A stretch of 64,000 bases of DNA from positions 806,001 to 870,000 of the forward strand of contig JANFAH010000022.1 of NCBI GenBank assembly GCA_024663395.1, written 5' to 3'. Below, one piece after another: positions 10,899 to 23,980 of the stretch. Source of the DNA: Pisolithus tinctorius. Its lineage: Eukaryota > Basidiomycota > Agaricomycetes > Boletales > Pisolithaceae. The notes under the pieces are model-generated. The model made no database searches, was not told where the DNA came from, and saw nothing but the letters and a program-made list of their open reading frames with translations. The position numbers were made by a program, and so were the translations under genes. Each line of letters begins with the position of its first letter. Positions within the stretch are counted from its first letter, which is position 1.

Positions 10899-13800
10899 AT
10901 GCCTTGCACGCCGAAAAGTGTTGACCCAGTCGCAGACGACTCTACAGATTTGCACACCCGGGTTCTTCAAAACCGCAAAATCCCCACCACCAAGATGGCT
11001 CCTCCACCAGAGGTAAGTTATCTTGTCACCATTGATCCCATCTGACCCCTGCCTTCACAGATCAAAAAAGACAAGCCCAAGCCCTGGCACGCAGTGCAAC
11101 TGCCTGAAGGATGGGAAGAACATATGTTTGGTCTCCGTGACAGGAGGAGATCACTCACTCCTAGTGTTTCTGTGTCCTCCCAAAATTCTACTACCCCGAT
11201 CTTGCAGGAAGACCAGGTCGAGGGCACTCCAATGGAGGAGGATACTGGTGAGGCTGAGGAGGTTGAGGTCAACGTTCCTGCTGATGAGGGCAGTCAATGT
11301 CCTGATGATGGGGCTAGTCAACTTCCAGACAATGAAGGTTTGTTTTTTTTGAATATTTTTCTTGTTCTCTCACAGTTCTGTAGATGTTGCATTGCTATAT
11401 CCTTGACTCCGGGGTTTGGTGCCCCCCCCTTCTCTCATCTGACTGTGGGTTCAGTGCCCAATGGTCTAAAGCTAGGCGCTTTGGATCCTCATGAGAGTCG
11501 CCAAGTGTCCTGTGTCATTTTCACTTCTTTTCTAGACACTTTGTTATCCTTTGATGTGTCTTTTGTCGCACTGCAATGCATTCTCTTCCGATATTGATGT
11601 GTTCATAGTAGATCAGGATGATTCTGAATCATCACTTCCTCCATCTTCACCACCAGCTGAAGACTCCAGTTCTGATGCCGAGGATGAGTTTCCCCCACAT
11701 TGTCCTGGTCGCCGTGTGGAACACAAACCTAAAAGCAAGGGCAAAAGTAGGGCTATGGATGTTGACAACAGTGATATAGTGAGTCAGGATGATCATGAAC
11801 ATGCCCAGAATGCGAAATTTAGGAAGACTGGGAACTTGTCCCATGCTGCTCTCGATGAGATATGTGACTTCACGACTGAAGTCAAGGCAAAAGCAGAAGA
11901 ACTTGGACGTCAACACGGCAAGTCTCCTTGTGACATCCTTGTCGCAGCTGGGCTCAGTGTCAAACCATCTCACACAAAGCTCAATGAGGCCAACCTCTTC
12001 CGCTCGTGGTATTGGGCCACCCAACCGAAACCTGATGGCAGTATGCATGCCCTTGTCACATACTCTTTTATAACATTCTTCCCAGCCGACCAAAACATGG
12101 TCAACAATATCATTATGGTGGAGTACAATCAACTCATGAAAGATATCCCCAAAGATGACACCATAGCAAGAAAGGAGAAGTTGAAGGCCATTTATGAATG
12201 GAGTGAGAGCTCCTCAGCAGTGCCCACTAACAAATCAGTCAAGTCCATTGCAGTCAGAGTCCACAATGCAAAGATGCAGTTCTCTGGATTGGTAAGTGGT
12301 TGTAAGTGGGTGGGTGGGTGGCAGATCTTACCGTCGAGCAGGCTGAAGCGTGGTCGACTCTTGAAGACATCGAAATTGCTGGAGTTGTGATGTATGTTGG
12401 ACAAGACCCTGCAGGATGCCAGACCTCTGGCATATTTGGTGGTTCTGATATCATACAAAAGTACATCAATGATCATGCCATTGATGTTCAGGGACTTATG
12501 GACAAGTACACTGCAATATTTAAGTAAGTGATGTTACACATATCTTACTCGGACTCATTGCAATTAGGTGTCTCAGGGATGGTAATGGTACTGAGGCTGG
12601 GTTATTAAGGACGAGTGCTTCTGCCAGTTCAGCTCCAGCATTGGAGTTGTGTTGTTGAATGAAGGAGATACCAAGAGATTGCAACTGCCGGGTATTTGGA
12701 TCTATGATGAAGGAGAAGTTGATAACGGCACTCCAAGATCTACGCAGTACGTATTTCTGGTATTCCGTATATTCTCTTCTAAGTGTCTTCCCATAAGCGA
12801 CCCATGGGGTCGAAGTTGGTGATCCCCAGAAAATCATTTGGCAGTGGCTTCTTGAGTTCATTAGGAGGAACTCTCTCGTCATAATCAACTAGCCGCTTGG
12901 GGTGCCTCCACCAGGCCCTGGTTTTGAGTACAAGAAACTCAAAGCTGACGCTCTCCGCCAACTTGTGGTACCTTATCTGTGGAGAAAGCTAGGCTCAATG
13001 TACAATGGACAATCTGATGACGATGATGACGAGAAAAATGATCATCTGGATGGTGTGCCAGAGGTCGAAATCAAACCCTGGAATGAAGGTATTGCATACA
13101 TTTTTTGTCTAACTCATCGCTGACCAATTTTGCAGATGTCATCAGCATAAGGGATGTACACCCATTAAAGGGAGAGATCACACTGGTCAAGGCTCCTGAT
13201 GGCACAGTTTTGCGCAAGGTGTCTGACGATCCTGAGTGGCAGAAGTCCCGCGAAGAAGAGGATCCAGGTATGGCGGCACATCATGCACAGAGCAGAATCC
13301 CATTTCCATCGCACAAGCGGCCTCATGTGGAAGTGACAGATAATGACACAGTTCCTCGTGAGGTGAGTCAATCCACTCAACCTCTGGTGCCCACTAATGC
13401 TCCCCAAGGCTTCACGCTCTGACTGCCAAATGCCCCTGCATGACGAAGGCAGGGATGCACGCCCCATCGCTGGCGACCGCGGTGTAGTGATTTACCCTGC
13501 TGCATTTTGGTCGAAACTAACAGGCAACATGCACAGGATGCACTTTGTGACCCACCAGCACACACAAGCTGCAAGAACACTCGAGAGCCCAGTCGATCTG
13601 AGTGCCCCTTGCTGGCTTGGCGCTATGGGGTGAGGTCCAGACATACCAGTTGATTAAAAGACTAATGGAGGACTGCACAGGATCTGCATTGTGATGCTGT
13701 CCCAAGCCGTTCGCACCCATGGGACCCTGGCCCTTCTCAGCAGTTTCCACCATCTCGGCGTTATGAGGTGAGTAACCCAGGCATTCTGCTTCTTGAAGGA

Positions 13801-14143
13801 GACCAATAGGATGTCCCACAGGACCCTCGTTATGACTGCGCCAACTATCATGATCCTGGCCCCTCCGATATTCCCTACAATGTTCATGACTTGATCCTTC
13901 ATTGTCACATTTTGTTTAGCTTCTCTATAGGTATTACCACCTGCCTGCTGCAGTTTGGGGCATTTCCCTCCATCCTGTCAGATGTATTGCATACCATCTC
14001 ACCCTGACCATCATGTTTACCATGATGCTCCATATATCTCTGACTACTACCCCCCAGCCCAGCCTACAGCACAGCAATGGGTTGACAGAGGTAGTGCTGC
14101 ACAGTATGAGGATGAATTTCCTGAGGATTACTTAGATTATTAG
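10899..14143 (+). pseudogene. Multicopy basidiomycete orphan gene, spliced, two nonsense codons
   Basis: I recall this as a many-copy family of agaricomycetes with no assigned function. Start ATG at 10899 (MPCTPKSVDPV). Introns that restore the frame are 11013-11060, 11338-11608, 12292-12341, 12524-12567, one near 12745-12796, one near 13088-13135, and more in the tail. A conserved-looking core lies in 11820-12290 (LSHAALDEICDFTTEVKAKA, LFRSWYWATQPKPDG). A later block reads PPPGPGFEYKKLKADALRQL (near 12904), then ISIRDVHPLKGEITLVKAPD (near 13141). The tail is Pro/Ser/His-rich and disordered, ending EDYLDY at 14143. TGA at 12656-12658 and TAG at 12890-12892 (expected Asn-Trp-Pro) break it. Splice sites are otherwise good, so inactivation looks recent. 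The gypsy element occupies its upstream region. Confidence 0.65.
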
Positions 14144-15324
14144 TCTCCTCAGTATTTTCTTTAGAAATACATGTTTGTTTTTCCGTGATAGGGTGAGCAG
14201 TGAGTGAATCAAATCTCTCAGTTCTCCATCATTTTGAATGCAAGAGCATTTGTCTGCTTGACTGTTATTTTGTTACCTCCTGTGGCCACACTGCCATATT
14301 GCTGCTCACTTGATCTACCAATGAATTTTCTACTGATTGACATTCTACAGGGCAGATGCATCTACTCAAAATACTGTATGCTTGTTTGAAGAGTTTGGGC
14401 TGCAGAGAGTTAGGTCAAAGGACATTTGAGGTGAAGCTTAGAGGCCACACCTACAGATAAAGGAACCTCCAGCAATGAGGGGATATGGTGACATTAAGCA
14501 AGTGTTGATGTGGTGATCACTGACTGACAACTCTCCTAGTGTCACTGTGTCCAATGGCCGGGGGCTCTGGTGAGTTCTGCTGCCTGGTCTCCTGTGTACC
14601 TTATCTATATTTGATTACTGTGATCAAGTGATTGTTTTTCCCTGGTGAGTTGAGGGAACTCAATGGAATTCAAATGGAATTGAAATGATTATCTCAAATT
14701 AATGGGTAAATAGCCTGAATTTTGAGAGGACTAAAAACACTCAAAAGTCAATTTCCTTCAAGTTTTGACAGATAGGGTATTTCCACATGGTGAGGGGGGT
14801 GGCAAGGTTGGAAAGCAAGGATTGAAAGTGGTGTTGAGGCAAGGTTAGCAGTACCTCAGATTAAAGGGACTTGGGCAACATCTCTTGCTTACTAATCAGG
14901 TGTTGTTATCATCATCAGGATACTATAGTTCTATGTTACATGCAAGCAGTGTAGAGCTGCAGAGGTTGACTTCTGGATTTATTTTGGTCTTGTCTGGGTT
15001 CTCTCATTGACTTTTCCCTATAAACATTGTTGTTCAATGCGTTTTCTAAGAGCCTATTTTTGTGTTGAGAATTAATCTACCTGCATTGCTACTAAAACAG
15101 GTCTATCTTTTATCAGACCCATCATGTTGTTATCATTTGCAGCTGCACAATTTGCCCCCATTTAATCTGCTACATTGGCCCTTCACTGTGCTCTGTGAGT
15201 TAGTATAAAAATTAGATAACATTACCTGTGCAATATGTCAATACAGCCCTGCATGGTGGATCTGGTTGACTTGAAGCTGCCACAAAATTGATTTGAGAGC
15301 ATTTTGGTGTTCTGACATATAGTA
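14144..15324. other. No recognisable gene
   Basis: AT- and TG-rich sequence without a convincing ORF, repeat or RNA gene. Confidence 0.5.
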
Positions 15325-15897
15325 CATGGACATCCTACTGGCCTCTATGGAGAGGGGTGGAATGTCCAACTGGCCTTCAGAGGGGGGAGTGGGATGTCCC
15401 ACAGTAGCTTCCAAAGCTACCATGGGACATCCCATTGGCCTATGGAAGGGGGGGTGGGACATCCCACAGTATCCTCCAAAGCTATCATGGGACATCCCAC
15501 TGGCCTCCAGAGAGGGGGGTGGGATGTCCCACAGTAGCCTCCAAAGCTATCATGGGACATCCCACTGTCTATAGAAAGGGGGTTGGGATGTCCCATAGTA
15601 GCCTCCAAAGCTAGCATGGGACATCCCACTGGCCTCCAGAGAGGAGGGTGGGATGTCCCACAGTAGCCTCTGAAGCTATCATGGGACATCCCACTGGCAT
15701 CTGGAAGGGGGGTGGGATGTCCCACAGTAACCTCTGAAGCTATCATGGGACATCCCACCAGCCTATGGAAGGGGGGGTGGGATGTCCCACAGTAGCCTCC
15801 AAAGCTATCATGGGACATCTCACTGTCTATGGAAAGGGGGTTGGGATGTCCCATGGTAGCCTCCAAAGCTAGCATGGGACATCCCACTGGCCTCCAG
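15325..15897. repeat. Tandem satellite, ~65-bp units
   Basis: About nine imperfect units. Spacing between the CATGGGACATC marks at 15421, 15486, 15551, 15615, 15680, 15744, 15809 and 15872 is 63-65 bp. Each unit carries TGGGACATCCCA and, further on, its reverse complement TGGGATGTCCCA, so units can fold on themselves. Loose relatives occur at about 16840-16960. Confidence 0.92.
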
Positions 15898-16005
15898 AGA
15901 AATCTATTCCTTGGCTTGGAAGGTCTTCCACTCATCCTCATTGAATGTATTTAGTATGATCTTATTAATGTGTACTCCTTCTATAAGCAATGGAACTTAC
16001 TCATG

Positions 16006-16531
16006 TGTCATAGTCATGCCTCAACCCTGGCCGGACTTGGCCTCGCACTCACTCAGTCCGGCCTCGGCCTCGCTTGTCCCGTATCTCCAGTTGGTCTAGC
16101 GCGGTAGACACTGCTTTGCAGTGTCTGTCATTTCGGTTAAGTCCTGCCTGGTCTTGTCCCCGGTCCACTCTGTCCCAGTCTCCATTACCTTAGTCATACA
16201 TTACTAATACCTGTCTTACCAATCCTCTTAGCAATCCTTGCGAGACTGGCATTACCGGTCTCCGTACCATAGTTACTTCTGGTATATAAACTCAAAGATA
16301 CTTGGCCTGTAGACCTCAGTCTGAAATCAACTAAGTTACCCCTGATAACCCCGTCTCGGCCTCGGACTCAGACTGAGACCCACACAAGGGAATAGCGCTG
16401 TATCCTCAGTCGCTAAGTCCAACCAGTCCAGTTCTTCTGTACTCTCGTCTCTCCTCTTGATCCCGACCCTTCGGCCTCATGCCCTCTTCGGTCTCCAGTC
16501 TGGACTCAACCCAGACATCCCGTACTTGACA
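16006..16531 (+). repeat. Solo LTR (526 bp)
   Basis: Begins TGTCATAGTCATG and ends GTACTTGACA, flanked by a direct repeat CTCATG (16000-16005 and 16532-16537). A TATA box (GGTATATAAACTC) lies near 16280. No internal region adjoins, so it is a solo LTR left by recombination. It is unusually rich in CpG and GGCCTCGG phrases compared with its surroundings, so it is either young or unmethylated. It shares its end sequences with the LTR at 63066-63995. Confidence 0.88.
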
Positions 16532-16990
16532 CTCATGGGACAGTGCTGAATCCATTAAAATTTATCACAATGATGCAAGGCTCACTTCCAGAAGTATTGT
16601 ATGATTCTGGAGATGACACCTCACAATCACACTGATTTCCCACTTCAAATTTGTGCATAATAAGTGTACCAAATGGTTTTGGAAAGTCAGTGGCTGCCAC
16701 ATACATAGGCCCCTACTTTGCCAGGTATTCTCATCATCCTGGATAATTGTGACTGCTTTGGTTTCTTGGTCAGAAGTGGGATTTCAGTGTGAATATGAGC
16801 TGCACTTTTGCAGCTGAGGACCCCTGACACCTAAGGCAGCCATGGGACAGCCCACAATATATTACAAAAGGGCTGGGATTATGGGACATCCCAGCTCCTG
16901 CACACTGCAAATAGCCCTGGGACATGGCCAGATGTCCCTGGGATGACCTGGTCTGAGTGGCTTTTAGCTTGGATGATTTGTAGAAAAACT
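16532..16990. other. No recognisable gene
   Basis: Contains degenerate GGGACATCCC-type motifs near 16840-16960 that resemble the nearby satellite. Otherwise nothing seen. Confidence 0.5.
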
Positions 16991-19900
16991 TCAGCCTAAA
17001 TGCTTATGAAAATTGGTTACCTGAAGTGGAAGCTCTTGATAACATCCTAAGATATCTGCACCTGTGCCAAGTGCAACCATGGCATCTCTGCATTGATTAT
17101 AAATTGTGTCCTGTTTTTTTACTGAGACATTGATAGTGCAGATCATATCCCAGGCTCGAGTTTTCGTAGAATAGCTCTTAGCTGTGCACACCACCCCCTG
17201 AAAGACAGCCACCTTGTCTGCCAACATAAGATGGAGCCCATGTAGTGCATCATTAGCTTGACCTGTGCGAAGCTTCAGCTCCATTTCTGCAAGATTTTGA
17301 AGCCCTCAAGCTTGACATGCATCAATGCCAAGAGTGGATGGAAGTGGCAATTTGTCCTGTGGTCCTGCCAGGGTTCCATCTGAGGCGGGCAACTCATCAC
17401 TCACATCATCCAGCCAACCATCATCCAAAGCATAATCCTGCTCAGAATTTGCATCAAGAAATGCAGTAAGCTGTGTGGATTTGCTGGCAGAAGTGTTGGA
17501 GCCCATTTCAAGGTGCAGCTTCAAGTAAAATGTGGCATCCATGATAAAACCTGATTGTTCAGATGCAATGTGATCAGCATGGCATGCCATAGCCAATTTT
17601 TTCAATTCCAATGCCTGTTCCCCAATGTCCTTTCTGTCCATGTGAAGTGAGGTTATGGCCTCTTCTAAGCATAAACCACACACTAGCCAACTAGCTGCTC
17701 CATGTAGGCTTCTGCTGGGTCTTGGTTCCTCCAATAGCACTAGTTCAATGGCATGCACTGTTGGTGCTTCTCATGATATGTAAGTATTTTGCATTTATCC
17801 AAAAAGGCAGATGCCATACCTGCCCTTAATTGAACTTTGAAGATGTCCATGGCAGATGGGTTGTCAATGCAATCATGCAGTGCATGAATCTCGTGTGTTT
17901 GCCAGCTGTCTTGCTGCCCTGCAGTCAAGGCTTCATCTAGCTTTATATATGCCTGCCTCACCAATGGCACTGCTGCTCGAGCCACTTTGAGCTTCTGCAA
18001 TAGGCTATCCACTTAATCTTGGATGTCAGAGAGTGTGCTGTAAGTGGATCCTCAGACTAACCAATTCAAATCATTTTCATGAAGTTGGAATCATTCATCT
18101 GGAAATCCAGCAGTTCTTGGCAGTGTGGTAAGCTCATCCCATGTGCAGATGTGGATGCCACATTAAGGACAGACCACAATGTTTCAATGATTTCTCCATC
18201 TACCCATCCATCCCCCTTGATGAACAGTGGGGCATACCATGCATAACATTCCTTCTTGTGCCCATGCACATGCCATATGCCAATTCCAGGGATAATCCGA
18301 AGTGATGATGGGATATCAATCAGCTCACTTCGACCCACACACTTCTGCAGATTTGTCATGTAGGAGCAGTTAATGTCATAGAAGCAAACCACTTGTTTGA
18401 TCCCTTCCATATTGTATCCCAACACATTTGCCAAAGAGTAGTCCATGTTCAACTGTCTGCAGCACCATGAGCAGGTGTCAAAATCAATGATTCAACCTCA
18501 TACCTTTCTCCTTTTTGGAAGTCAACAACACAATGCAGATAAAAGCATCCATGCCATGCACATGCAGTCACCCCAATTCTGGTTGCATGAAGCTTTCCCC
18601 AGGCTGTGTTTGCCTGACTGATAGCTCTGTGGTTGTTGCAGGTGGATTTCTGTGCCTGAGCTCAGATCATGTTTTGCACAGGTTGAATGAATTCATACCT
18701 CTGCAATATGTGGAGTGGCCTTCAAATAGTCTGTGTAGTGTGGATTGGTCACCATATAACCTAGTCTGTCCATCAACTGCACTTGATCTTTGGATTTCCA
18801 CTCATGCATGTGTTCCACTTTAAAGTTTCCATCCATTACTACTGTGTGGGTGAACCACCAGCTGGAGAAGGTCAGCATATGAGGATTGCATTATTGGAGC
18901 CACTTACTGGTCCAAATCCTCATTTGTATCAACATTTATTCCAGGCTGGGGGCATGCTGCACAAAATAATGCCAGTCCACTTTCTCTGCTGACCTGGTTG
19001 TCCCATGGAATCCATTCCATTTAAGTAGCTTGAGGTATTGCCATTTCTGCGCAACCCATCAAAGCTCATGGTATCTATCCTGATTGACCCTTCAGATATT
19101 CCAACACTTGGAACCAAAATACTGAATCTTACTGGAATGAGGTGTGGAAACACACTGCATGTGATCTGATATAACTTGCTGTAATAGTTCATACTGGATG
19201 TTCCACATTCCAGGTTGTCCCTCAGGAAGTCATCCAGAACCATGAATGTGAATGCAGTGCCTGGCTTCTTGAACATTGAGGGAAATAGTTTGGCTCTGAG
19301 TAACTGTATGTATTGGGTTTCTGCAGTCTCACATTCACACCAATTCACTACAATGAAATGAACATCTGTGACATCCATGACAGTGAGATATCTTGACCTT
19401 GCTGGAGGATGGAAGTGCTTTGGGTTTTCTTTGATATCTTCCACATCTTCCCACTCTTGATCATCCATGGGCAGAGGTTCACCTGCTGCTTGCTGGGCTT
19501 GTGTGATCGCATGGGGACAGGGTGCTCCACCCTGTCCCAGGTGCAACTGAACACCAGTCTGTGGGTCTTGATGTGAATGTAATTCTGGGCAACCAACTGA
19601 TCTCTCACCATATGGAGGGTGGATTCCTTGTAGAAGTCCCCTGTCCACTGTTGGATCCTGTGAAAAGGCAGGCTCTCATGACTCTTCTGGCAACATTCTG
19701 TGCAGAATAGGGGCTGATGCAAGCAATCTGGACATCTGTACACCCCATTGTTGCCACACCAGGTGCAGTTCCTTGGCTCTGGGGAGGCTTCCAGTTCCAG
19801 GACTATCTTCAAGGACTCCCCCTTCCATGGAACCCATTCATGGATGTAATCGTTCTGCATCTGACACATCATGTGAAGTCTGCTTTCAGGTTGGTGAACT

Positions 19901-20205
19901 GCTGCATACCTTTTTCTGCAGTAACATCGGTTGCTGGACTGGTGGGCTCATGCTTTCATGTCTGTTGAAGGCTGAATCTGCCCATGCATCAAAGTACTTG
20001 TGGGAGCGAGACCTTGAATGCTTGGATGGTGAGGATCAGGGAGAATGGACAGGGGTTGTTGGATCTGGCTGTTTGATCGCAATCTATATCTACCTCCAGT
20101 TCTCTGAGTCTTGACTTCCAGCTGCTTCACCCAATGGCCCAGGGTAGGACCAATCATTCTCATGCCCTTTTGAGTGCTTCCCTTGGCCCTCTGGAGATTG
20201 CTCAT
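16991..20205 (-). pseudogene. KDZ-type transposase relic with CxC2 cysteine cluster
   Basis: Kyakuja-Dileera-Zisupton transposases move DNA elements common in mushroom genomes. From 20205 leftward there is a polar N-terminus (MSNLQRAKG), then a CxC2 cluster (CTWCGNNGVYRCPDC, FCTECCQKSH; near 19690-19770). A 50-nt intron follows (19559-19608), then GVQLHLGQGG and a segment reading YIQLLRAKLFPSM. The core motifs are VVMDGNFKVEHM (near 18830), VVCFYDINCSYMTNL, IIPGIGIWHVHGHKKE, GEIIETLWSVLN and LDFQMNDSNFMKM (18066-18400), with a C-terminal part down to 16991. TGA at 19059-19061 and a frame change near 18990 break the region between exons, so it is dead. I could not find its terminal repeats. 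Confidence 0.88.
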
Positions 20206-20790
20206 TTGACAGTATGAGGTCAGTTGTTAGAAATGCTACCACTAGCGCAAGTTGCTTTATCATTTAGCTCTATTGACATTGGTACCTTAACACATGTCAG
20301 GGCATAAATACAAATGCAACTACACTGGCCTTGCACAATGCATGGCACTGCCTTCTTATTACCACTCAATCCCTGCCCACACATTCCCTTCCTGCTGCAA
20401 CATTACCTGGGTGCTTTGCCTGGATTATGATGGTGAATTTGGATGCTATATTGGCTGATGAAGGTGAAATGAGATGTTCAGTATCAATATAAGTATGGAT
20501 ATGATTGGGCAAGCCAACTGACAGCCTGGATGCAAACTGGGAGCTAATCCACCTTTGGGTGGGATCCTGTCAAAGAGATCAGCCTGATTGGATATTTTGG
20601 TCACTTCACAGAGCTCCTGTCAAAGATATCAGCCTGATTGGATATTTCAATTGCTTCATGGAGGTCTGAACAAATTCCTTGGCATGACTGCACTAGTACT
20701 GAAATGCATTGAGACCAAACAAGGGTGCAAAAAAACTTAGTAGCCAACCATCTATTATACACCATTATACATCATACCACATCATACTCC
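20206..20790. repeat. Intergenic stretch with a short tandem direct repeat
   Basis: A phrase CTGTCAAAGATATCAGCCTG and its near copy occur twice about 50 bp apart (near 20567-20665). Nothing else was recognised. Confidence 0.6.
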
Positions 20791-23370
20791 ATGGAGTCCC
20801 CATATGAATCAGACACCTGGGATCAGAGGGAAAGATATGATGCTGATGGTGAGTGAGATATAGAACTGTCAGATGTGGGGGAAAGGGAGGAAGAAATGTT
20901 TGAAGTGGAAGAGTTGGAGATCCTTGGGTGCTGATGCCAGGAATGGAGGCAAGCAGGGAAGAAGAAGCCTGCAGTTCTGCTATCCATATGGGAGGAGATG
21001 CAGTGATTGGACAGGAACAAGGAGTTGAGAGGGAGCAAAGTCCAGACCAAGTGCAAGGTATGCTCTAAATGTTCTGATTCAGATGCTCACAATTCAAAGC
21101 ACCCTTGTAGCTAATACAAGATTGGTTGAAAAAGCCCCTCCATTCAAAGAAGCCCCACATTACCCTTAGATCCAGTTACAAATACTCTGTGTGGACAGTG
21201 GTCCATGAATTGTACCAAGAGCAAATACAGGAGACGCTTGCAAAAATGAAAGCAGAAGAAGGTGATACCCATGGAAGCAAGCAGATCCAACAGTATCAGA
21301 ATGCATTGATGGCTTTTATTCAGGATGACCTGATGGAGGAACAATTGGCTGCAGCTGAAGATATAGCAGAAAGGTGGAATGGGTGGGAAGGCCCTGCACC
21401 AGAGACAAAAGCAAGGTGCAATTTTATGAGGTCAACTTCCCAGTCTTCAATTTATCCTGGTTCCCAGGAATGCAGCCAAGTATGGGTACAAGTATGTCCA
21501 AAACTTTGCGATGGAGATGTGGAGATATTGCAGAATGTGCATAGTGTGTATGGCTGGGTGGAAAAATGAGGAGGGAACTATACAGGCATGCACGTGAGTC
21601 CACCATATTCTCCTCTAGGCCTAGGTAAGACTCATGCAATGATAGTATGGACTTCAATAACAAAATTGTGGATGGGATCCCCTTCAATGAAGTCTGCACA
21701 CTGGAAGGAAGCTGGTGAGAGTACCTTGGGGAAGCATTTGAGGAACCAGGAACACCACCTGAGCATGATGGTGAGTCAAGTCCCAAACATGCTCAGAAAA
21801 AGACAGCAGCCAAAGCAACAAGGATGGGCAAGGTTGACTCCATGAAATTGGTCAAAAATGCCAATGGAGAGATTTGGATAGGAGAAATTGCAGGCCTTAG
21901 CCAGGACCAACTACAAAAAATGGTTCATGGATTTATGACTGCTCACTACCATGAGTGGCCAGAGTATTTAGTCTCCTCAATCTCTGATGAGTGCTATCAG
22001 GATTAGCATGTGGAAATCCCTTGTCAGCAGTGCCATTCAAGAATTTTGGTCATCATCAAGTGGAAATGATAGCAGCCTGCCATCTTCCTGAAGGATTTAC
22101 CTTCGACCAAGGATTTACCTTTGACCATGACCCAAGTCACATGTGGATGACAACAGCTACCCAGCTGCTGTCCTTTTGGCACAAGTGACAGGAAACCCAT
22201 CCAAATGATGTGTTTGGATTTCAGAAATGGATCAATCAATCTGGCAAGCTGCAGCCACTGGTGGATAGAACTTTGGTACCCCTCCAGGTTGTGAGGCAGT
22301 GGAAATACCAAAAGACACCTGCCCCCAAATACAAAAAGAATCCTGGAAGGAAAAATGTCAAGGGCAAAGGTAAAGTGCAGGAAGAGGGAGTGGTGGATGA
22401 TAGTGTGGATGATAGTGCAGATGATAGTGCAGATGACAGTGCAGATGACAGTGTGGATGACAGTTTGGATGATCATGGCAAGGCTGAGGGGAGCAATGTT
22501 GGAACAGATGATCCCTCTGCCAAAAAGGTGCACCATGTGTGATTTTCATGCACAACAGATCAGCACTAATGCAATTCTGGTCTTCAGGTATCTGGCAGGA
22601 GGCAAAACCATGCCAAGACACCATTCCCTTCTCGTTCCCACTCAAATCCCCCACCAGCTGATGGTTCCCATAATGAGTGGCTCTCTGCACCTCCAGCCCA
22701 TGCAAACACCCTGGTGCATCATCCACGAAATAAAGTGCTAACTGATGATAATGGGAGGGAAAGCAATGGCCATGATTCCAATGATGAAGCTGATGAAGAC
22801 ACTTATTTGCCCACCCTATCCAATTCAAAGAAATCAGCAACATCCCTGAATAGTGAGCTTCCTGCTGTAACTTGTATTTGCAGCAAACCCTGATCTGCAC
22901 TCAGGGAGCAAGTACACAACTGAACTAAGGGACCACTGAGAATACACAGATGCAGATGGATTGGAGAGCATTCCTTTCACTGACCTCCCAACTGAGGAGG
23001 GGTCAACAAGCAGAAACAAAGGCAGAAAGCTGAAATCCACCCTGAAGTGCACACACAAGGCAAGTTCAGTCATGTTGAATCAGTTGTTATGGCTAACAAG
23101 TTTGTGCTGTGTGTTAAGTAGGCTCTGTCAGAATCGAGTGAGCTAGACATGAATTGACATCGACCTGGGGCCAAATACTCATCCAAGTCCAACAATAATG
23201 GATCTGTGACCTCCAATGCAGCATCCACAAATGTGAAACAGGGCATCCCTGGGAGCACCTGGAAGTCACCTTGTGTCAGAAAGGCCCCTGCAAGGCCAGA
23301 TGCAGATGTTCCATCTCCTGATGCAAAGAGATCATGCAAGCAAACAGGCAGCAATCAGAAGTGGAAGTAG
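20791..23370 (+). pseudogene. Second multicopy basidiomycete orphan gene, decayed
   Basis: Start ATG at 20791 (MESPYESDTWDQRER). A conserved block at about 21180-21415 (WTVVHELYQEQIQETLAKMK, AAAEDIAERWNGWEGPAP) is followed by a 54-nt intron (about 21416-21469), then AAKYGYKYVQNFAMEMWRYC and CMAGWKNEEGTIQAC. Later exons read IVDGIPFNEVCTLEG, GEIWIGEIAGLSQDQLQKMV and GNPLSAVPFKNFGHHQVEM. The C-terminus is disordered, with an Asp-Asp-Ser repeat and a Ser/Pro-rich tail ending at TAG 23368-23370. Lesions: stops in the first exon, TGA at 21716-21718, a donor site changed from GT to AT at 21951, and TGA at 22186-22188 where Arg is expected. No function is known to me. Confidence 0.6.
22392..22477 (+). 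repeat. 12-bp minisatellite encoding a VDDS/ADDS repeat
   Basis: The unit GATGATAGTGCA repeats about seven times within the preceding orphan gene and encodes an acidic Asp-Asp-Ser tract. Confidence 0.85.
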
Positions 23371-23980
23371 TTGTCAAATCCCTCAAACATTCAGAGTGGA
23401 AACCTTTTTTGGAACTTGCATATGGTCTATAGAGGGCTTAGCCCAGTTTTACACATTAGAATACAAGTGTATGGAATGTACAGTAGCTCATGACACCATG
23501 GTGGTTGTGAGAGGTGTCTTTGATATTGGAGAGAGGGATAGTTAAGTGGGATGGTTGAGCAGGACAATTGAGCAGAGAGCTGAGCAGGACAGGTCTATGT
23601 ATTGGCCATGTGGAAGCAACTGGTAGCTATCTATGTAGGGAGATATTGCTGCTCATCTCCCATGTATTGTTGTTACCCAAAATTTGGCTCCATCTGCCAT
23701 TGTCCAACCTTGCTGAACCAAATATGGCCATGTCCACCATTGTCCAACCTTGCTTCCCACAGTGTGAATGATATTCTCACCATTGTTCCTACAAGTTTTA
23801 ATCTTGATTGATCATTGAGCTATCAGTGAACCCATTGTCATCGAATATGTCCACTGAACAGTCCTGCCAAGTTCATTTCTGTCATCAAGGTGAGGTTGTC
23901 TTCATTGTTGGATCCAGCGACCTAAGCCATCCACAGCAAATGTAAGACCAATTGAGCCAAGGCAATCTAGCTCCCACATT
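23371..23980. other. No recognisable gene
   Basis: Contains a short duplicated phrase CCATTGTCCAACCTTGCT (near 23697 and 23739). Otherwise unremarkable. Confidence 0.45.

Noticed and set aside
15325..15897. CRISPR array
   Set aside because: The ~65-bp units are repeats end to end with no unique spacers, and the host is a fungus. The same applies to the 43-bp array at 32050-34022.
22358..22900. Minus-strand ORFs with long Cys/His runs (HPHCHLHCHLHYHLHYH)
   Set aside because: Antisense of the Asp-Asp-Ser minisatellite; no metal-binding protein is implied.
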